DNA of 64,000 bases from Microbacterium nymphoidis (GTDB lineage: Bacteria > Actinomycetota > Actinomycetes > Actinomycetales > Microbacteriaceae): the NCBI RefSeq assembly GCF_021044885.1, contig NZ_JAJNOD010000001.1, positions 868,001 to 932,000 of the forward strand. Direction: 5' to 3'. Numbering within the stretch: the stretch's first letter is position 1; each line of letters opens with the position of its first letter. Positions 50,562-60,135 of this stretch are shown here, piece after piece. The notes under the pieces were generated by a model that saw only the letters and a program-made list of their open reading frames with translations, did no database searches and was not told where the DNA came from. The position numbers were made by a program, and so were the translations under genes.

Positions 50562-52268
50562 TCAGGCGTACTCGGGGACGGCGTAGTTGACGTGGGCGAG
50601 GCCGCGCACGACCTCGGCGTCCACCGTGGCCGCATCCCATCCGAGCGTATCGGCGATCGCCTCGGCGACGGCACGTGCATTCTCCTCGGACGCCAGCCCA
50701 GTGAAGGCCATGCTGGTGCGACGCATGAGCATGTCCTCCAGATGACGCACGTGCTCGGTGCGGGCCAGGTGACGAAGCTCTGCGGTGGAGTACGCGGGCG
50801 CTCCGGCGAGCGGGGCGTCGTCGGCGTCGGCCACGATGGCGTCGATGACCGCGGTGGCCACCGTGCCGTAGCGATCCAGCAGCTGCGCGGCGCGCTCGCG
50901 CGGCAGGGAGGATGCATTGTCGTCCAGCCAGGCCTGTCGCGCCCGTTCGGTGCGGGGGTAGTCCTTGCCACCGCCGATCGCGAGACCGCGGGTGGAGCGG
51001 CGACGGGGGCGCGCCAGTGCCTCCAGCACGTGATCGGCCAGGCGCTCGGCGGACGCGCGGAACGTGGTCCACTTCCCGCCGACCAGGCTGAACACCGTGG
51101 CGTCGCCGGTGGGCAGGGTGGCCGTCTCGATGCGATAGTCGCGGGATACGAAACCGGGTGCCTCGTCGCCATGGCCGGGCAGCGGCCGGACACCGGAGAA
51201 GCGGTACACGATGCTCTCGGGGTCCACCGGGATCGAGGGGAACACGTGCGCGGCCAGCTCGACGAAGTACGCCACCTCCTCCGGAGTGCAGACAGCCGGC
51301 TCCGACATGTCGTGCTCGAGGTCGGTGGTGCCGATGAGCACCTTGCCCTTGAGCGGGTAGATCAGCACGATGCGTCCGTCGTTGTGCTCGAAGAAGATCT
51401 CGCGTCCGCCGGTGGCCTCCAGCAACTGCGGGTTGTCCACGACGATGTGGGACCCCTTCGTGCCCCCCATGAACCGCGTCGGCCGTCCCAGCGCCTCGTT
51501 GGTGAGGTCGGTCCAGGGCCCGGACGCGTTGACGACGACACCGGCCGAGAACGCGAGTTCCTCGCCGCTGTCGGCATCGCGCAGGATGACCTTTCCGTCA
51601 CGAGCGCCCACCGCGGCGGTGTAGGTGGCGATGCGTGCACGATCGCCGCCCGCCGTCACGCCGTCACGCGCCACGTCGATCGCGAGCCGCTCGGGATCGT
51701 GCATCGAGGCGTCCCAGTAGGTAGCCGTGTACTTCACGCCGGGGTTCAGCCGAGGCAGCGCCCGCAGTGAGCGCTTGCGGCCGTGGAACTCGTGCCGCGG
51801 CACCCGTCCGCCGCCGCGCGAGAACGAGTCGTAGATGACCAGGCCGATCTTGATGAGTGCGGCGCCGCGCTCCTGCGGCTTGCCCGCACCGTGGCGGAGG
51901 AAGCGCAGGGGGGCGTTCAGGATGCCGGAGAAGGTCGAGTAGATCGGGATGGTGGTCTGCAGCGGGCGCACGTAGTGCGGCGCGGTGCCCAGCAGGTCGT
52001 TGCGCTCGGTGACGGCCTCGTGGACCAGGCGGAACTCGCCGTTCTCGAGGTAGCGAACGCCACCGTGGATCATGTGGCTGGATGCCGCCGAGGCTCCGGT
52101 GATCACGTCGCTGCGATCGACGAGGGCGACATCCACGCCTTGCAGGGCGAGATCACGGAACGTGGCGATGCCGTTGATGCCGCCGCCGATGATGAGCACG
52201 TCCGCGTAGGGCCGATCGGCGAGGCGCTCGATCCCGGTGGGAGTTCGGGGCGAGGTGGAGGCAGCCAT
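50562..52268 (-). CDS. glpD: Glycerol-3-phosphate dehydrogenase, aerobic FAD type
   Basis: Oxidises glycerol 3-phosphate to dihydroxyacetone phosphate at the membrane, feeding electrons to quinone. A 568-residue GlpD with the FAD-binding [19 protein letters not shown] near residue 28, [13 protein letters not shown], and the C-terminal FSGVRPL and VGGKWTTFR blocks. Two adjacent ATGs (52271, 52268) follow GGAAGG; the second is better spaced. It heads the glpD-glpK operon, divergent from a SorC-type regulator. No glycerol facilitator gene is beside it. Confidence 0.94.
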   Translation of the reverse strand: MAASTSPRTPTGIERLADRPYADVLIIGGGINGIATFRDLALQGVDVALVDRSDVITGASAASSHMIHGGVRYLENGEFRLVHEAVTERNDLLGTAPHYVRPLQTTIPIYSTFSGILNAPLRFLRHGAGKPQERGAALIKIGLVIYDSFSRGGGRVPRHEFHGRKRSLRALPRLNPGVKYTATYWDASMHDPERLAIDVARDGVTAGGDRARIATYTAAVGARDGKVILRDADSGEELAFSAGVVVNASGPWTDLTNEALGRPTRFMGGTKGSHIVVDNPQLLEATGGREIFFEHNDGRIVLIYPLKGKVLIGTTDLEHDMSEPAVCTPEEVAYFVELAAHVFPSIPVDPESIVYRFSGVRPLPGHGDEAPGFVSRDYRIETATLPTGDATVFSLVGGKWTTFRASAERLADHVLEALARPRRRSTRGLAIGGGKDYPRTERARQAWLDDNASSLPRERAAQLLDRYGTVATAVIDAIVADADDAPLAGAPAYSTAELRHLARTEHVRHLEDMLMRRTSMAFTGLASEENARAVAEAIADTLGWDAATVDAEVVRGLAHVNYAVPEYA

Positions 52269-52334
52269 CATGATCCTTCCCGGCGGCGCGGACCTCACGC
52301 CGTCCCCTCGATCCTCTCGCGGCGAGAACATCCT

Positions 52335-52349
52335 TTCAACCTTCGTGAA
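52335..52349. promoter_or_regulatory. Candidate operator between glpD and the SorC regulator
   Basis: TTCA-ACCTTCG-TGAA is an inverted repeat 18 bp upstream of the TACGCT box of the regulator gene, in the 110-bp shared promoter region. TTCA/TGAA half-sites are common for SorC/DeoR-type regulators. Confidence 0.45.
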
Positions 52350-52378
52350 CGAATGTGCAGGACGGCTACGCTATGGTC

Positions 52379-53350
52379 ATGCCCGACCACTCCTGGGACG
52401 CGGATCCCGCCCGTGTGCGCGATGCGCTGCGCGCCGCTCACCTGTACTACCTGCAGGACCTCACGATGGATGCCATCGCGCGCGAACTGCACACCTCACG
52501 CTCCTCGGTGTCACGCCTGCTGAGTTTCGCCCGTGACACCGGGCTGGTGGAGATCCGGGTGCGCCCCGAACAGGATGACGCCGCGGCGCTGGCGAAGGAG
52601 CTGCGCTCACGCTTCGGCGTCACAGCGCATGTCGTGCCCGTGCCCGACACGGTCAGCGACATCGAGCGGCTCGACCGCGTGGCGCTCACCGCTGCACGGA
52701 TTCTCACGGGCTTCATCGACTCGAATCAGCGCATCGGCATCGCGTGGGGATCGACCATCAGCGCGGTCAGCCGCTTCCTGGTGCCCAAGCAGACCCACGA
52801 TTCCGTGATCATCCAGCTGAACGGCTCCGGCAACCTCGCCTCGACGGGCGTGCTGTACGCGAGCGAGCTGCTGCGCCGATTCGGCGACGCCTACGGCGCA
52901 GCGGTGGAGCAGTTCCCCGTGCCCGCATTCTTCGACGATCCGCACACCCGGGAGGCCTTCTGGCGGGAACGCTCGATCCGCCGGATCCTGGCGCTGCAGT
53001 CGCGCCTCGACGTCGCACTGTTCGGCGTGGGCTCGCCGATCTCCGAGGTCCCGAGCCACGTGTATCACGACTCGTACCTGGAGAAGGCGGACTATCGGGC
53101 ACTGTCCGAGGCCGGGGTGATCGGGGATGTCGCGACGGTCTTCTTCCGCGCCGACGGATCCACCGACGGCATCGCCGTGAACGAACGCGCGACCGGTCCC
53201 GACTTCCGCGTGCTCCGTCGCACCCCGCGGCGCGTGTGCGTGGTGGCGGGGCGCGCGAAGGCGCCGAGCATCCGGGGTGCGCTCGCCGCCGGTCTCATCA
53301 CCGATCTCATCGTCGACGAGCCGACGGCGCTCGCCCTCGCCGAAGCCTGA
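52379..53350 (+). CDS. SorC/DeoR-type transcriptional regulator of glycerol genes
   Basis: A 323-residue regulator with an N-terminal helix-turn-helix (LTMDAIARELHTSRSSVSRLL near residue 28) and a C-terminal sugar-phosphate-binding SorC domain (GIAWGSTISAV, VALFGVGSP). ATG at 52379 is chosen because TACGCT (52367-52372) lies exactly six bases upstream, the leaderless pattern of this genome; in-frame starts a few codons earlier exist. The divergent position next to glpD suggests it senses glycerol 3-phosphate or dihydroxyacetone phosphate. Confidence 0.85.
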   Translation: MPDHSWDADPARVRDALRAAHLYYLQDLTMDAIARELHTSRSSVSRLLSFARDTGLVEIRVRPEQDDAAALAKELRSRFGVTAHVVPVPDTVSDIERLDRVALTAARILTGFIDSNQRIGIAWGSTISAVSRFLVPKQTHDSVIIQLNGSGNLASTGVLYASELLRRFGDAYGAAVEQFPVPAFFDDPHTREAFWRERSIRRILALQSRLDVALFGVGSPISEVPSHVYHDSYLEKADYRALSEAGVIGDVATVFFRADGSTDGIAVNERATGPDFRVLRRTPRRVCVVAGRAKAPSIRGALAAGLITDLIVDEPTALALAEA

Positions 53351-53357
53351 GCGCCGA

Positions 53358-54437
53358 TCAGGTGAACGCGGTGCCCGGAGGGATCTGCAGCCAGGGGTTG
53401 GCCGGCATCTCGCCCTGGTCGTACATCACCTGATCGCGCCAGCCCGGAGTCTCCACGAAACCGCGCTTCATGAACACCAGCTCCATGCACGCGGTCCACC
53501 CCTTCACACCGTCGAGCTTTCCCAGGGTCTGGGTCTGGAAGCGGTGCAGGTCGTCGGTGGAGGGCAGGATCACTTCGCAGTAGAGCGAGCTCTCATCGAG
53601 CGCCGCCGCCATGAAGCGCACCGCGAGGTGCGGGCGCAGCGCCTGCGCCACCCGCTCCAGGTGCGAAGGCGCCACCCGCAGGATGATGAGCGTCTCGGCG
53701 CTCATCCCGAGTGACGCCGCCGTGACGGACGTGGCCGTGGTGATGCACCCGTTCGCTTTGAGACGCTCGTAGCGGCGTCGGACGCTGCTCTCATTCATCC
53801 CGAGCTTCGTCGCGATCGAGGGGAACGAGGCACGCCCGTCCACGGAGAGCTCGCCCACGATGCGACGATCGGCGTCGTCGAAATGGTCCGGTTCGCATGA
53901 GTTCGGCGGCGGCATGAGCGCCTCCGAGCCGCTCTCGGTGGCATCCGGCTCAAACAGCTGCCGGCCCCAGTCGAAGCTGACCTTGTAGTTGAAGGTCAGC
54001 AAGTCGCTGCGCCAGCGCTCGATCCCCGGAATCGACTGCAGCCCGGTGAGAACGCGCGTCTGCTGCGCGGAGCCGCCGGTGATGACCACCTCGGCGTACA
54101 GGTCGAATCGCCCCGTCACGAGGGTCACGAACCGCACGTACGGCGACTTCACGAGCTGTTCGGCCACGTCCATCTGCGTGCCCGGCGAACAGTTCACGCG
54201 CACCAGGAACGACTCCACCCGTCCGGAGTTGCCAAGCGTGGGAATCACGCCCACACGCACGATGCCGTCCGTGAGCAGCTGCTGCCCCCGCCGGGCGACG
54301 GTGGAGACCGCAGCGCCCACCTGGTCGGCGATCGCGCGCCAGCTGGCGCGTCCGTCCTGTTGCAGGGCGACGATGATCTGCTTGTCCAGCTCGTCGATAC
54401 TGCGTCCCCCTGTCCCCCCTGCCACCGTCGTGGTCAC
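53358..54437 (-). CDS. Lrp/AsnC family regulator with two fused Lrp modules
   Basis: A 359-residue protein containing two complete Lrp units in tandem: HTH (DELDKQIIVALQQDGRASW) plus RAM domain over residues about 13-165, and HTH (DDADRRIVGELSVDGRASF) plus RAM over about 190-345. Single-module Lrp proteins are about 150 residues; the doubled form would give an octamer-like assembly from fewer chains. It is the last gene of the seven-gene transport/hydrolysis operon and its GTG overlaps the stop of the hydrolase gene, so it likely regulates this cluster in response to a released amino acid. Confidence 0.85.
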   Translation of the reverse strand: MTTTVAGGTGGRSIDELDKQIIVALQQDGRASWRAIADQVGAAVSTVARRGQQLLTDGIVRVGVIPTLGNSGRVESFLVRVNCSPGTQMDVAEQLVKSPYVRFVTLVTGRFDLYAEVVITGGSAQQTRVLTGLQSIPGIERWRSDLLTFNYKVSFDWGRQLFEPDATESGSEALMPPPNSCEPDHFDDADRRIVGELSVDGRASFPSIATKLGMNESSVRRRYERLKANGCITTATSVTAASLGMSAETLIILRVAPSHLERVAQALRPHLAVRFMAAALDESSLYCEVILPSTDDLHRFQTQTLGKLDGVKGWTACMELVFMKRGFVETPGWRDQVMYDQGEMPANPWLQIPPGTAFT

Positions 54438-55327
54438 TTCGGAGGGTAGACCCGGTGCAGGAAGTCCCGCACTGTCTGGGTCCACTCCTCCGCCTGTTCG
54501 ATCTGCGGGGAGTGCCCCGACTTCTCGAAGACGACCAGCTCAGAGTTCGGTACCAGCTCAGCGATCGTCTCGCTACACGATACTGGGGTGATCCAGTCGG
54601 TCCGGCCAACCGTGATCAGTGTCGGCACCGAGATCTCGTGCAGCCGGGGCTTCAGGTCGTAGTCGACGAGGTTCACCGAGAACGCGTAGTTGTGCGCCTC
54701 ATAGCGGTACGGGGTCGCCTCGACCTTGCGCTCCACAGCCTCCGGGTCGTAGACGAAGTCGTACAGCGGCAGGATCTCGCGCCAGCAGTCCTTGAGGTCC
54801 TCGTTGTCGCGCACCTGACCGAGGTCGATGCGGTCGAACTTCTCCATGTCGATGTCGACCCGGTCACTCGCGAGCGCGTTCTCCCGCGCGAGATGGGCGT
54901 TGCCGTTGTCCGGGCTGGTGTCGCGCAGCACCACGGCGGCGACGCGGTCGGGGTAGCGCAGGGCGTACTCCATGGCCATGAACCCGCCGTAGGAACCACC
55001 CGCCATGACGATCCGCTCGGCACCGATCCACTCGCGCAGGCCGTCGATGTCGGCCGCCCACTGCTCGTGGCTGAAGGTGCCGTTGCCTTCGCTCTGACCG
55101 CTGCCGCGCGCGTCGAACACCACCACGCGGTACTCGTCGGCGAGGCGACCGAAGCTCGCGCGGGGTTCTGCCCGGGAGCCGAGTCCGGGCGCGCCGTGGT
55201 GGGTGATGATGACCGGCGCCCCCTCGGGCCCCAGAACCTCCACCGCCAGATGGTTCCCGTTGATCTGCACCCATTGCGCCTCGGTGGTGGCGGCCGCGAA
55301 CTCCGGCGATACCTGCTTGTCGGTCAT
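54434..55327 (-). CDS. Proline-iminopeptidase-like alpha/beta hydrolase (S33 type)
   Basis: A 297-residue alpha/beta hydrolase. HHGAPGLGSR forms the oxyanion-hole strand, the nucleophile is in GGSYGGFMAMEYAL near residue 113, and His is in EKSGHSPQIE near residue 275. The GGSYGG form and a helical cap fit the proline-iminopeptidase/tricorn-factor group that removes N-terminal residues from short peptides. It sits between the M24-like gene and the regulator in the operon. Confidence 0.85.
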   Translation of the reverse strand: MTDKQVSPEFAAATTEAQWVQINGNHLAVEVLGPEGAPVIITHHGAPGLGSRAEPRASFGRLADEYRVVVFDARGSGQSEGNGTFSHEQWAADIDGLREWIGAERIVMAGGSYGGFMAMEYALRYPDRVAAVVLRDTSPDNGNAHLARENALASDRVDIDMEKFDRIDLGQVRDNEDLKDCWREILPLYDFVYDPEAVERKVEATPYRYEAHNYAFSVNLVDYDLKPRLHEISVPTLITVGRTDWITPVSCSETIAELVPNSELVVFEKSGHSPQIEQAEEWTQTVRDFLHRVYPPK

Positions 55328-55349
55328 GGAGACTCCTTTTCGGTCAGAT

Positions 55350-56528
55350 TCAGAGAGCGATGGTGCAGGATGCGAGATCCCGCGGGAAGGCGGTGAGCCG
55401 CTCGGCACCGCTGTCGGTGACGAGCATGCTGTCGCTGATGCGGTAGCCGGCGTGGCCGGGGATGTAGATGCCGGGCTCGTTGGAGACGACCATGCCGGCG
55501 GCGAGCACCGTGGCATCGCCGTCCTCCAGCCAGGGTGCCTCGTGCATGCCGAGCCCGATGCCGTGGCCCTGCCGATGGCGCAGGTGCTCGCCCAGGCCCG
55601 CAGCGCGGATGACATCGAGGCAGCGACGATTCGCCTCGCGGCACTCCACGCCGGGCGCGATGGCGTGGGTTCCCACCTCCTGCGCCTCTCGGACGGTGTC
55701 GTGATAGCGGATCTGGTCCGCGCTCGGCTCACCCAGCACGAAGGTGCGTTCGCCCTCCACGAATCGTCCGCCCACCGCGCAGCCGAGCGACAGCATGAAG
55801 GTGTCTCCCGGCTGCAGGCGCTGCGCCGACGGCAGGCCGTGCGGGAAGGCCGAGTTCGGCCCGGAGTAGACGAGTCCGCCCGCGAGCAGCGAGGCGACGA
55901 CCACGTTCTCATGCTCCGCGTACATCGTGGAGACGCCCACCGAGGTGACGTGCCGCTCGAGTTCCGCTTCGCTCGGCAGCTGTCCGCCAGCGGCTACGGC
56001 CTCGCGCACCAGCTCCACGCCCGCGACCAGCATCAGGTCCGTGATGCGGGCGGCCTCGCGGTGCAGTGCGATCTCCTCCGGGAATTTGATGTAGCGGCTG
56101 TGCAGCACGATGTCCGATGGCGTCAGCACGGAGCCTGCGAACGCGGCCTGCGCGGCCAGCAGACGAGAGGTGGACATCGTGGCCGTGAAGCCGATGCGCC
56201 TGCCGGAGGCTCCCACGCGACGGGCGAGGAACTCGAACGGCGGGACGATCCCCGGATACTCCGGGAAGGACACCAGCTCCGCGGTGGCGTTCTGCGCCTG
56301 CGCGTACTCCCATTCCAGCGCCGGTACCAGCATCACCACCTCGTCGGTGAGATCCAGCCACACGGCCACCGGGCGCTCCGAGGGGTGGTGGAAGAAGCCC
56401 GTCAGATAGGCGATGTCCTCCGGGTCGTCGGTGAGGATCGCATCCACTCCGTCGTCGGCCATCGCGGCGCGGACGCGCTCGTGCACGCGGGGGAAGAAGT
56501 CCGGCGAGAGTCGCTGGGAGAACACCAT
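55350..56528 (-). CDS. M24-fold hydrolase lacking canonical metal ligands (creatinase/ectoine-hydrolase-like)
   Basis: A 392-residue pita-bread-fold protein annotated by family as Xaa-Pro peptidase. The fold blocks are clear (SAFPHGLPS, QGHGIGLGMHEAP, VVSNEPGIYIPG). The five metal ligands of true M24 peptidases (D, D, H, E, E) read here as Ser (MLSLG), Glu (VEGERTF), His, Glu and Ser (YRISDSM). Loss of at least two suggests a metal-free C-N hydrolase, as in creatinase or ectoine hydrolase DoeA. AGGAG precedes the ATG at 56528. The substrate is probably brought in by the neighbouring transporter. Confidence 0.8.
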   Translation of the reverse strand: MVFSQRLSPDFFPRVHERVRAAMADDGVDAILTDDPEDIAYLTGFFHHPSERPVAVWLDLTDEVVMLVPALEWEYAQAQNATAELVSFPEYPGIVPPFEFLARRVGASGRRIGFTATMSTSRLLAAQAAFAGSVLTPSDIVLHSRYIKFPEEIALHREAARITDLMLVAGVELVREAVAAGGQLPSEAELERHVTSVGVSTMYAEHENVVVASLLAGGLVYSGPNSAFPHGLPSAQRLQPGDTFMLSLGCAVGGRFVEGERTFVLGEPSADQIRYHDTVREAQEVGTHAIAPGVECREANRRCLDVIRAAGLGEHLRHRQGHGIGLGMHEAPWLEDGDATVLAAGMVVSNEPGIYIPGHAGYRISDSMLVTDSGAERLTAFPRDLASCTIAL

Positions 56529-56556
56529 GTCGTTGCTCCTGTGGGCATCGGGCGCG

Positions 56557-57510
56557 TCAGCGCGCACGGTTGCGGGGGTTGCGGGCGTCGTTGTAGGCGA
56601 TCGACAGCAGCGTCGCCGAGAGCACCAGGGCGAGGATCGCGAGGGAGGGGAACAGCGTCAGCCACCACGCGCTCGACATCGCCCCCGCCTGCTGTGCCTC
56701 GTAGAGGATGCGACCCCAGGACCACGTCGTCGGGTCCCCGAGACCGAGGAAGGCGAGGCCGGCGGCGGAGAGCACCGCGCGGGAGGCGGTCACCACGACC
56801 GAGACGACGATGACCGGCGTCACGGCGGGAAGCACGTGACGGGTGATGATCCACCACGGCGAGGTGGTCATCAGACGTGCGGCGTCCACGTAGGGCAGCC
56901 CCACCACCGTGAGGGCCTGCGAGCGCACCAGGCGGGTCACCTCCGGCCACGAGAAGGCCGCCACCACCAGGATGATCGTCGTGGTGCTCGGCCCGACGAG
57001 GGCGGCGACCAGGATCATGAGCGGCAGCACGGGCAGGGACAGCGTCATATCCACGATCACGCTGATGAACCCGTCCGCGCGTCGGAAGTAGGCGCCGATC
57101 ACGGCCACGAAGGTGCCGAAGGCGATGGCGATGACAGACGCCGCGACGGCGACCAGCACGCTCTGCTGCGTGCCCCAGATGACCTGCGCGTACACGTCGC
57201 GGCCGAGCGAGTCGGTGCCGAACCAGTGCTCACCCGACGGCGGCTGCAGCACATCGGGCCCGTAACTGGCCGGATATGCAGCCAGCAGACCCGCAGCCAC
57301 CGAGATCACCGCGAGCGCGAGCAGCACCGCGAGGGAGATCATCCCGAGCGGATCACGGCGGAACTGACGCCAGGTGTGCACGGACGCACGGACGTTCTCG
57401 GTGGCGACCGGCTCGTGCGCCCCGGCGTCGATGATGGCGCCGGCGACGGCGGTCTCGACGGCCGGCTTCGGGGCCTGCGCTGCGACGGAGTTGTGGAGGT
57501 TCTCGCTCAT
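56557..57510 (-). CDS. Oligopeptide-type ABC transporter permease, DppC-like
   Basis: A 317-residue permease with a 45-residue cytosolic lead, an N-terminal OppC/DppC helix, and the BPD core with about five further helices. HWFGTDSLGRDVYAQVIWG and the coupling-helix segment DAARLMTTSPWWIITRHVLP are typical. Its ATG overlaps the dppB-like stop. Partner of the 57507-58469 permease. Confidence 0.92.
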   Translation of the reverse strand: MSENLHNSVAAQAPKPAVETAVAGAIIDAGAHEPVATENVRASVHTWRQFRRDPLGMISLAVLLALAVISVAAGLLAAYPASYGPDVLQPPSGEHWFGTDSLGRDVYAQVIWGTQQSVLVAVAASVIAIAFGTFVAVIGAYFRRADGFISVIVDMTLSLPVLPLMILVAALVGPSTTTIILVVAAFSWPEVTRLVRSQALTVVGLPYVDAARLMTTSPWWIITRHVLPAVTPVIVVSVVVTASRAVLSAAGLAFLGLGDPTTWSWGRILYEAQQAGAMSSAWWLTLFPSLAILALVLSATLLSIAYNDARNPRNRAR

Positions 57511-58469
57511 GAGGTCTTCACCCGGGGGTCGAGGTAGCCGTAGATGATGTCGGTGGCCATGTTGGCGACCACGACCGTGAGCGCCAGCATGAGGAATGCG
57601 CCCTGGAGCACAGGGAAGTCCAGCTGGGTCACCGCGTCGTAGATGCCGCGGCCCACGCCCGGATAGGCGAACACTGTCTCCGTGAGCACCGCCCCTCCCA
57701 CCAGGAAGCCCAGCTGCAGGCCGATCAGTGTGGTGGTGGGCAGCAGCGCGTTTCGCAGCGCGTGCTTCCAGAGGATCTGGCGGTACGGCAGCCCGTTGGC
57801 CCGCGCGAGCGTCACGTAGTCCTCCCCCAGCGCGTCGATCAGCGTGGATCGCATGGTCAGCACGTAGGAGCCGATCTGCACGAGCATCAATGAGACGGCC
57901 GGCAGCACGAGATGGCGGGCGACGCTGAGATACCAGTCCATGCCGTACACCCCGTTGTCGAAGGCGCCGCCGATGGGGAACCAGCCGAGGAACAGGCCGA
58001 AGACGAACAGCAGCAGGATGCCCACGCTCGGCACGAACAGGGATTGTCCGGTGACCCCGAGGATCTGCACCACCCGGTCGGTGGCGCGGCCCTTGTGCGA
58101 GGCCGCGGCCACGCCGAGCGGGATGCCGATGATGATGGTCAGTGCGAGGGCGGTGAGGGTGAGAAGCAGCGTCCAGGGCAGCCGCTGCATGATCACGTCC
58201 ACCACGGGCACCGACTGCGTGAACGAGATGCCGAGGTTTCCCTGCACGAGCTGCCACATGTACAGCCCGTACTGGACGATCAGGGGCTGGTCCAGCCCGT
58301 ACTGCTGAAGGATGGTCGCCCGGATGTCTTCGGTCATGTTCGGGCTCGCGAGCGCGAGCGCTGGATCTCCTGGCAGGATGCGAAGCAGCAGGAAGGTCAC
58401 GGTCACGGCGAACCAGATCGTGAGCAGCCCGCGACCCACGCGGCCCAGCAGGAACGAAAGACGAGACAC
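57507..58469 (-). CDS. Oligopeptide-type ABC transporter permease, DppB-like
   Basis: A 320-residue permease with six membrane segments. LLLRILPGDPA near residue 30 and the coupling segment DYVTLARANGLPYRQILWKHALRNA are DppB hallmarks. The GTG start at 58469 has GGGG upstream. It lies 25 bp after the binding-protein gene. Confidence 0.92.
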   Translation of the reverse strand: MSRLSFLLGRVGRGLLTIWFAVTVTFLLLRILPGDPALALASPNMTEDIRATILQQYGLDQPLIVQYGLYMWQLVQGNLGISFTQSVPVVDVIMQRLPWTLLLTLTALALTIIIGIPLGVAAASHKGRATDRVVQILGVTGQSLFVPSVGILLLFVFGLFLGWFPIGGAFDNGVYGMDWYLSVARHLVLPAVSLMLVQIGSYVLTMRSTLIDALGEDYVTLARANGLPYRQILWKHALRNALLPTTTLIGLQLGFLVGGAVLTETVFAYPGVGRGIYDAVTQLDFPVLQGAFLMLALTVVVANMATDIIYGYLDPRVKTS

Positions 58470-58494
58470 CCGGGCGACCCCTTTCAGCGGCCGG

Positions 58495-60135
58495 TCACTC
58501 GACCGGCGTCGCGCTCGCGAGCGAGAGCGGGTTGACGATGGACAGAAGCTCACTCGGCTTCGAGACGAAGCCGGTCCACTTGTCGCTGGCGGCGAAGAAC
58601 AGGTTCTGCGTGTACATGATGTTGTCGTACACCTGTTCGTGGACGATCTTGTTCGCGTCACGCATGACGGCGATCTTGTCGTCCTTGTCGAAGGTGACCA
58701 TGCCCTTCTCGATCAGCGCGTTGAGTTCCGGATCATCCACGTGGGTGTAGTTGATCGCCCCGCCCGGCAGGTAGGAGAGCGCGAAGTTGGTGACCGGGTC
58801 GTCCATGATGGCGAAGTTGCCCGCATAGATGTCGTAGTCGCCCTCGTTCGTCTGCGCCAGGTAGGTGTTGCGCTCGGAACCCTGCAGCGTGATCTTGATG
58901 CCCGCTGTGGCCGCGCTGTCCTTCACCATCTGCGCCCACTGGCTGGTGACCGCATCCTGCAGCGAGTAGATGAGACGGAACTCCAGCGGGAACATGCCGT
59001 CGGCGCCTGCCGTGTAGCCGGCCTTCTCCATCAGTGACCGCGCCTGCTCGGGGTCGTACTCGTACTCCGTGATGGAGTCGTCGTAGTAGTCCTTGAGCAC
59101 GGGCATCAGCGCACTGGAGCCGGTGGAGACCGCCTGTCCCTGCAGCACGACCGTGCGGATGGCCTCGTAGTCCGCCGCGTGGGCGAGCGCCTGGCGCACC
59201 TCGGTCTTGGCGAGATCGGCGTTGTCCATGTTGTAGACCATGTGCGCGTAGCCGAGACCGGCCGCCTCGATCACCTGCAGCCCTGCCGTGGAGCGCAGCT
59301 TCTCGACCTGGGTGGGCGGCAGCGCGTTCGCGATGACGTCGATCTCGCCGCTCTGCAGCGCCAGGATCTCGGTGTTGACGTCCGGGTACACGCGGTAGAC
59401 CACTTCTGCCGGGCCCGGCACGCCACCGTCGACGAGCGGGTAGGAGTCCACGCGCTTGAGGGTGTAGTGCTGGCCCACCTGGAAGTCGGACATGATGAAC
59501 GGGCCGAGGCCCACCCATCCGCCGTCCTTGCCGTCGTTCGCGAAGGTAGCGATCGAGCCCTTCGGCTCGAACACGTGCTGCGGGACGACCACGCCCCAGA
59601 ATCCGATCTCCTCGATGATGGACGAGTCCGGCTGCGAGAGCGTGAGCTCGACGCGGGTGTCCGACACCGCGGTGGCGGTGTCGAGGTTGCCGAGCTGACC
59701 GAAGAACGTTCCGGGCGCCTCGTCCTTCTTCACCGCGTTCAGCGTCCAGGCGACGTCCTTCGCCGTGAGCGGGGTGCCGTCGCTCCACACGAGATCGTCA
59801 CGGATCTCGTAGAAGCCGGTGGTGTCGTCCACGTAGCCCCAGTCGGTGGCGACGTTCGGCTCCTTGGAGCCGGTGTCGCTGATGGAGAGCAGGTGCGGGT
59901 ACATCAGGTTCGTCACCCACGAGTCGGTGCGGCTGTTGCCGAGCACCGGGTTGAAGTTGACGACGTCGGTGGTGGTGCCCACCGAGAGCGTCTTGTCGCT
60001 GGGACCCGTTCCCGCCGACGCGCCGCCGGTGGTACCGGCGTCGGTTGTGGGCGAGGTGGGTGCCTGCGGCGCGCACGCGGCAAGGCTCACCGTGAGAGCG
60101 AGAGCCGCGCCGAGCGCCAGGAGCCGTCCGCGCAT
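58495..60135 (-). CDS. ABC transporter substrate-binding lipoprotein (family 5, DppA-like)
   Basis: A 546-residue extracytoplasmic binding protein with lipobox SLAAC near residue 21 and a Thr/Gly-rich linker. ATDWGYVDDTTGFYEIRDDLVWSDGTPLTAKDV is the conserved family 5 entry block. It captures the substrate for the two permeases. The ATG at 60135 overlaps the upstream enzyme's stop (TGATG); a GTG three codons earlier is too close to its ribosome site. Ligand not predictable from the motifs. Confidence 0.92.
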   Translation of the reverse strand: MRGRLLALGAALALTVSLAACAPQAPTSPTTDAGTTGGASAGTGPSDKTLSVGTTTDVVNFNPVLGNSRTDSWVTNLMYPHLLSISDTGSKEPNVATDWGYVDDTTGFYEIRDDLVWSDGTPLTAKDVAWTLNAVKKDEAPGTFFGQLGNLDTATAVSDTRVELTLSQPDSSIIEEIGFWGVVVPQHVFEPKGSIATFANDGKDGGWVGLGPFIMSDFQVGQHYTLKRVDSYPLVDGGVPGPAEVVYRVYPDVNTEILALQSGEIDVIANALPPTQVEKLRSTAGLQVIEAAGLGYAHMVYNMDNADLAKTEVRQALAHAADYEAIRTVVLQGQAVSTGSSALMPVLKDYYDDSITEYEYDPEQARSLMEKAGYTAGADGMFPLEFRLIYSLQDAVTSQWAQMVKDSAATAGIKITLQGSERNTYLAQTNEGDYDIYAGNFAIMDDPVTNFALSYLPGGAINYTHVDDPELNALIEKGMVTFDKDDKIAVMRDANKIVHEQVYDNIMYTQNLFFAASDKWTGFVSKPSELLSIVNPLSLASATPVE

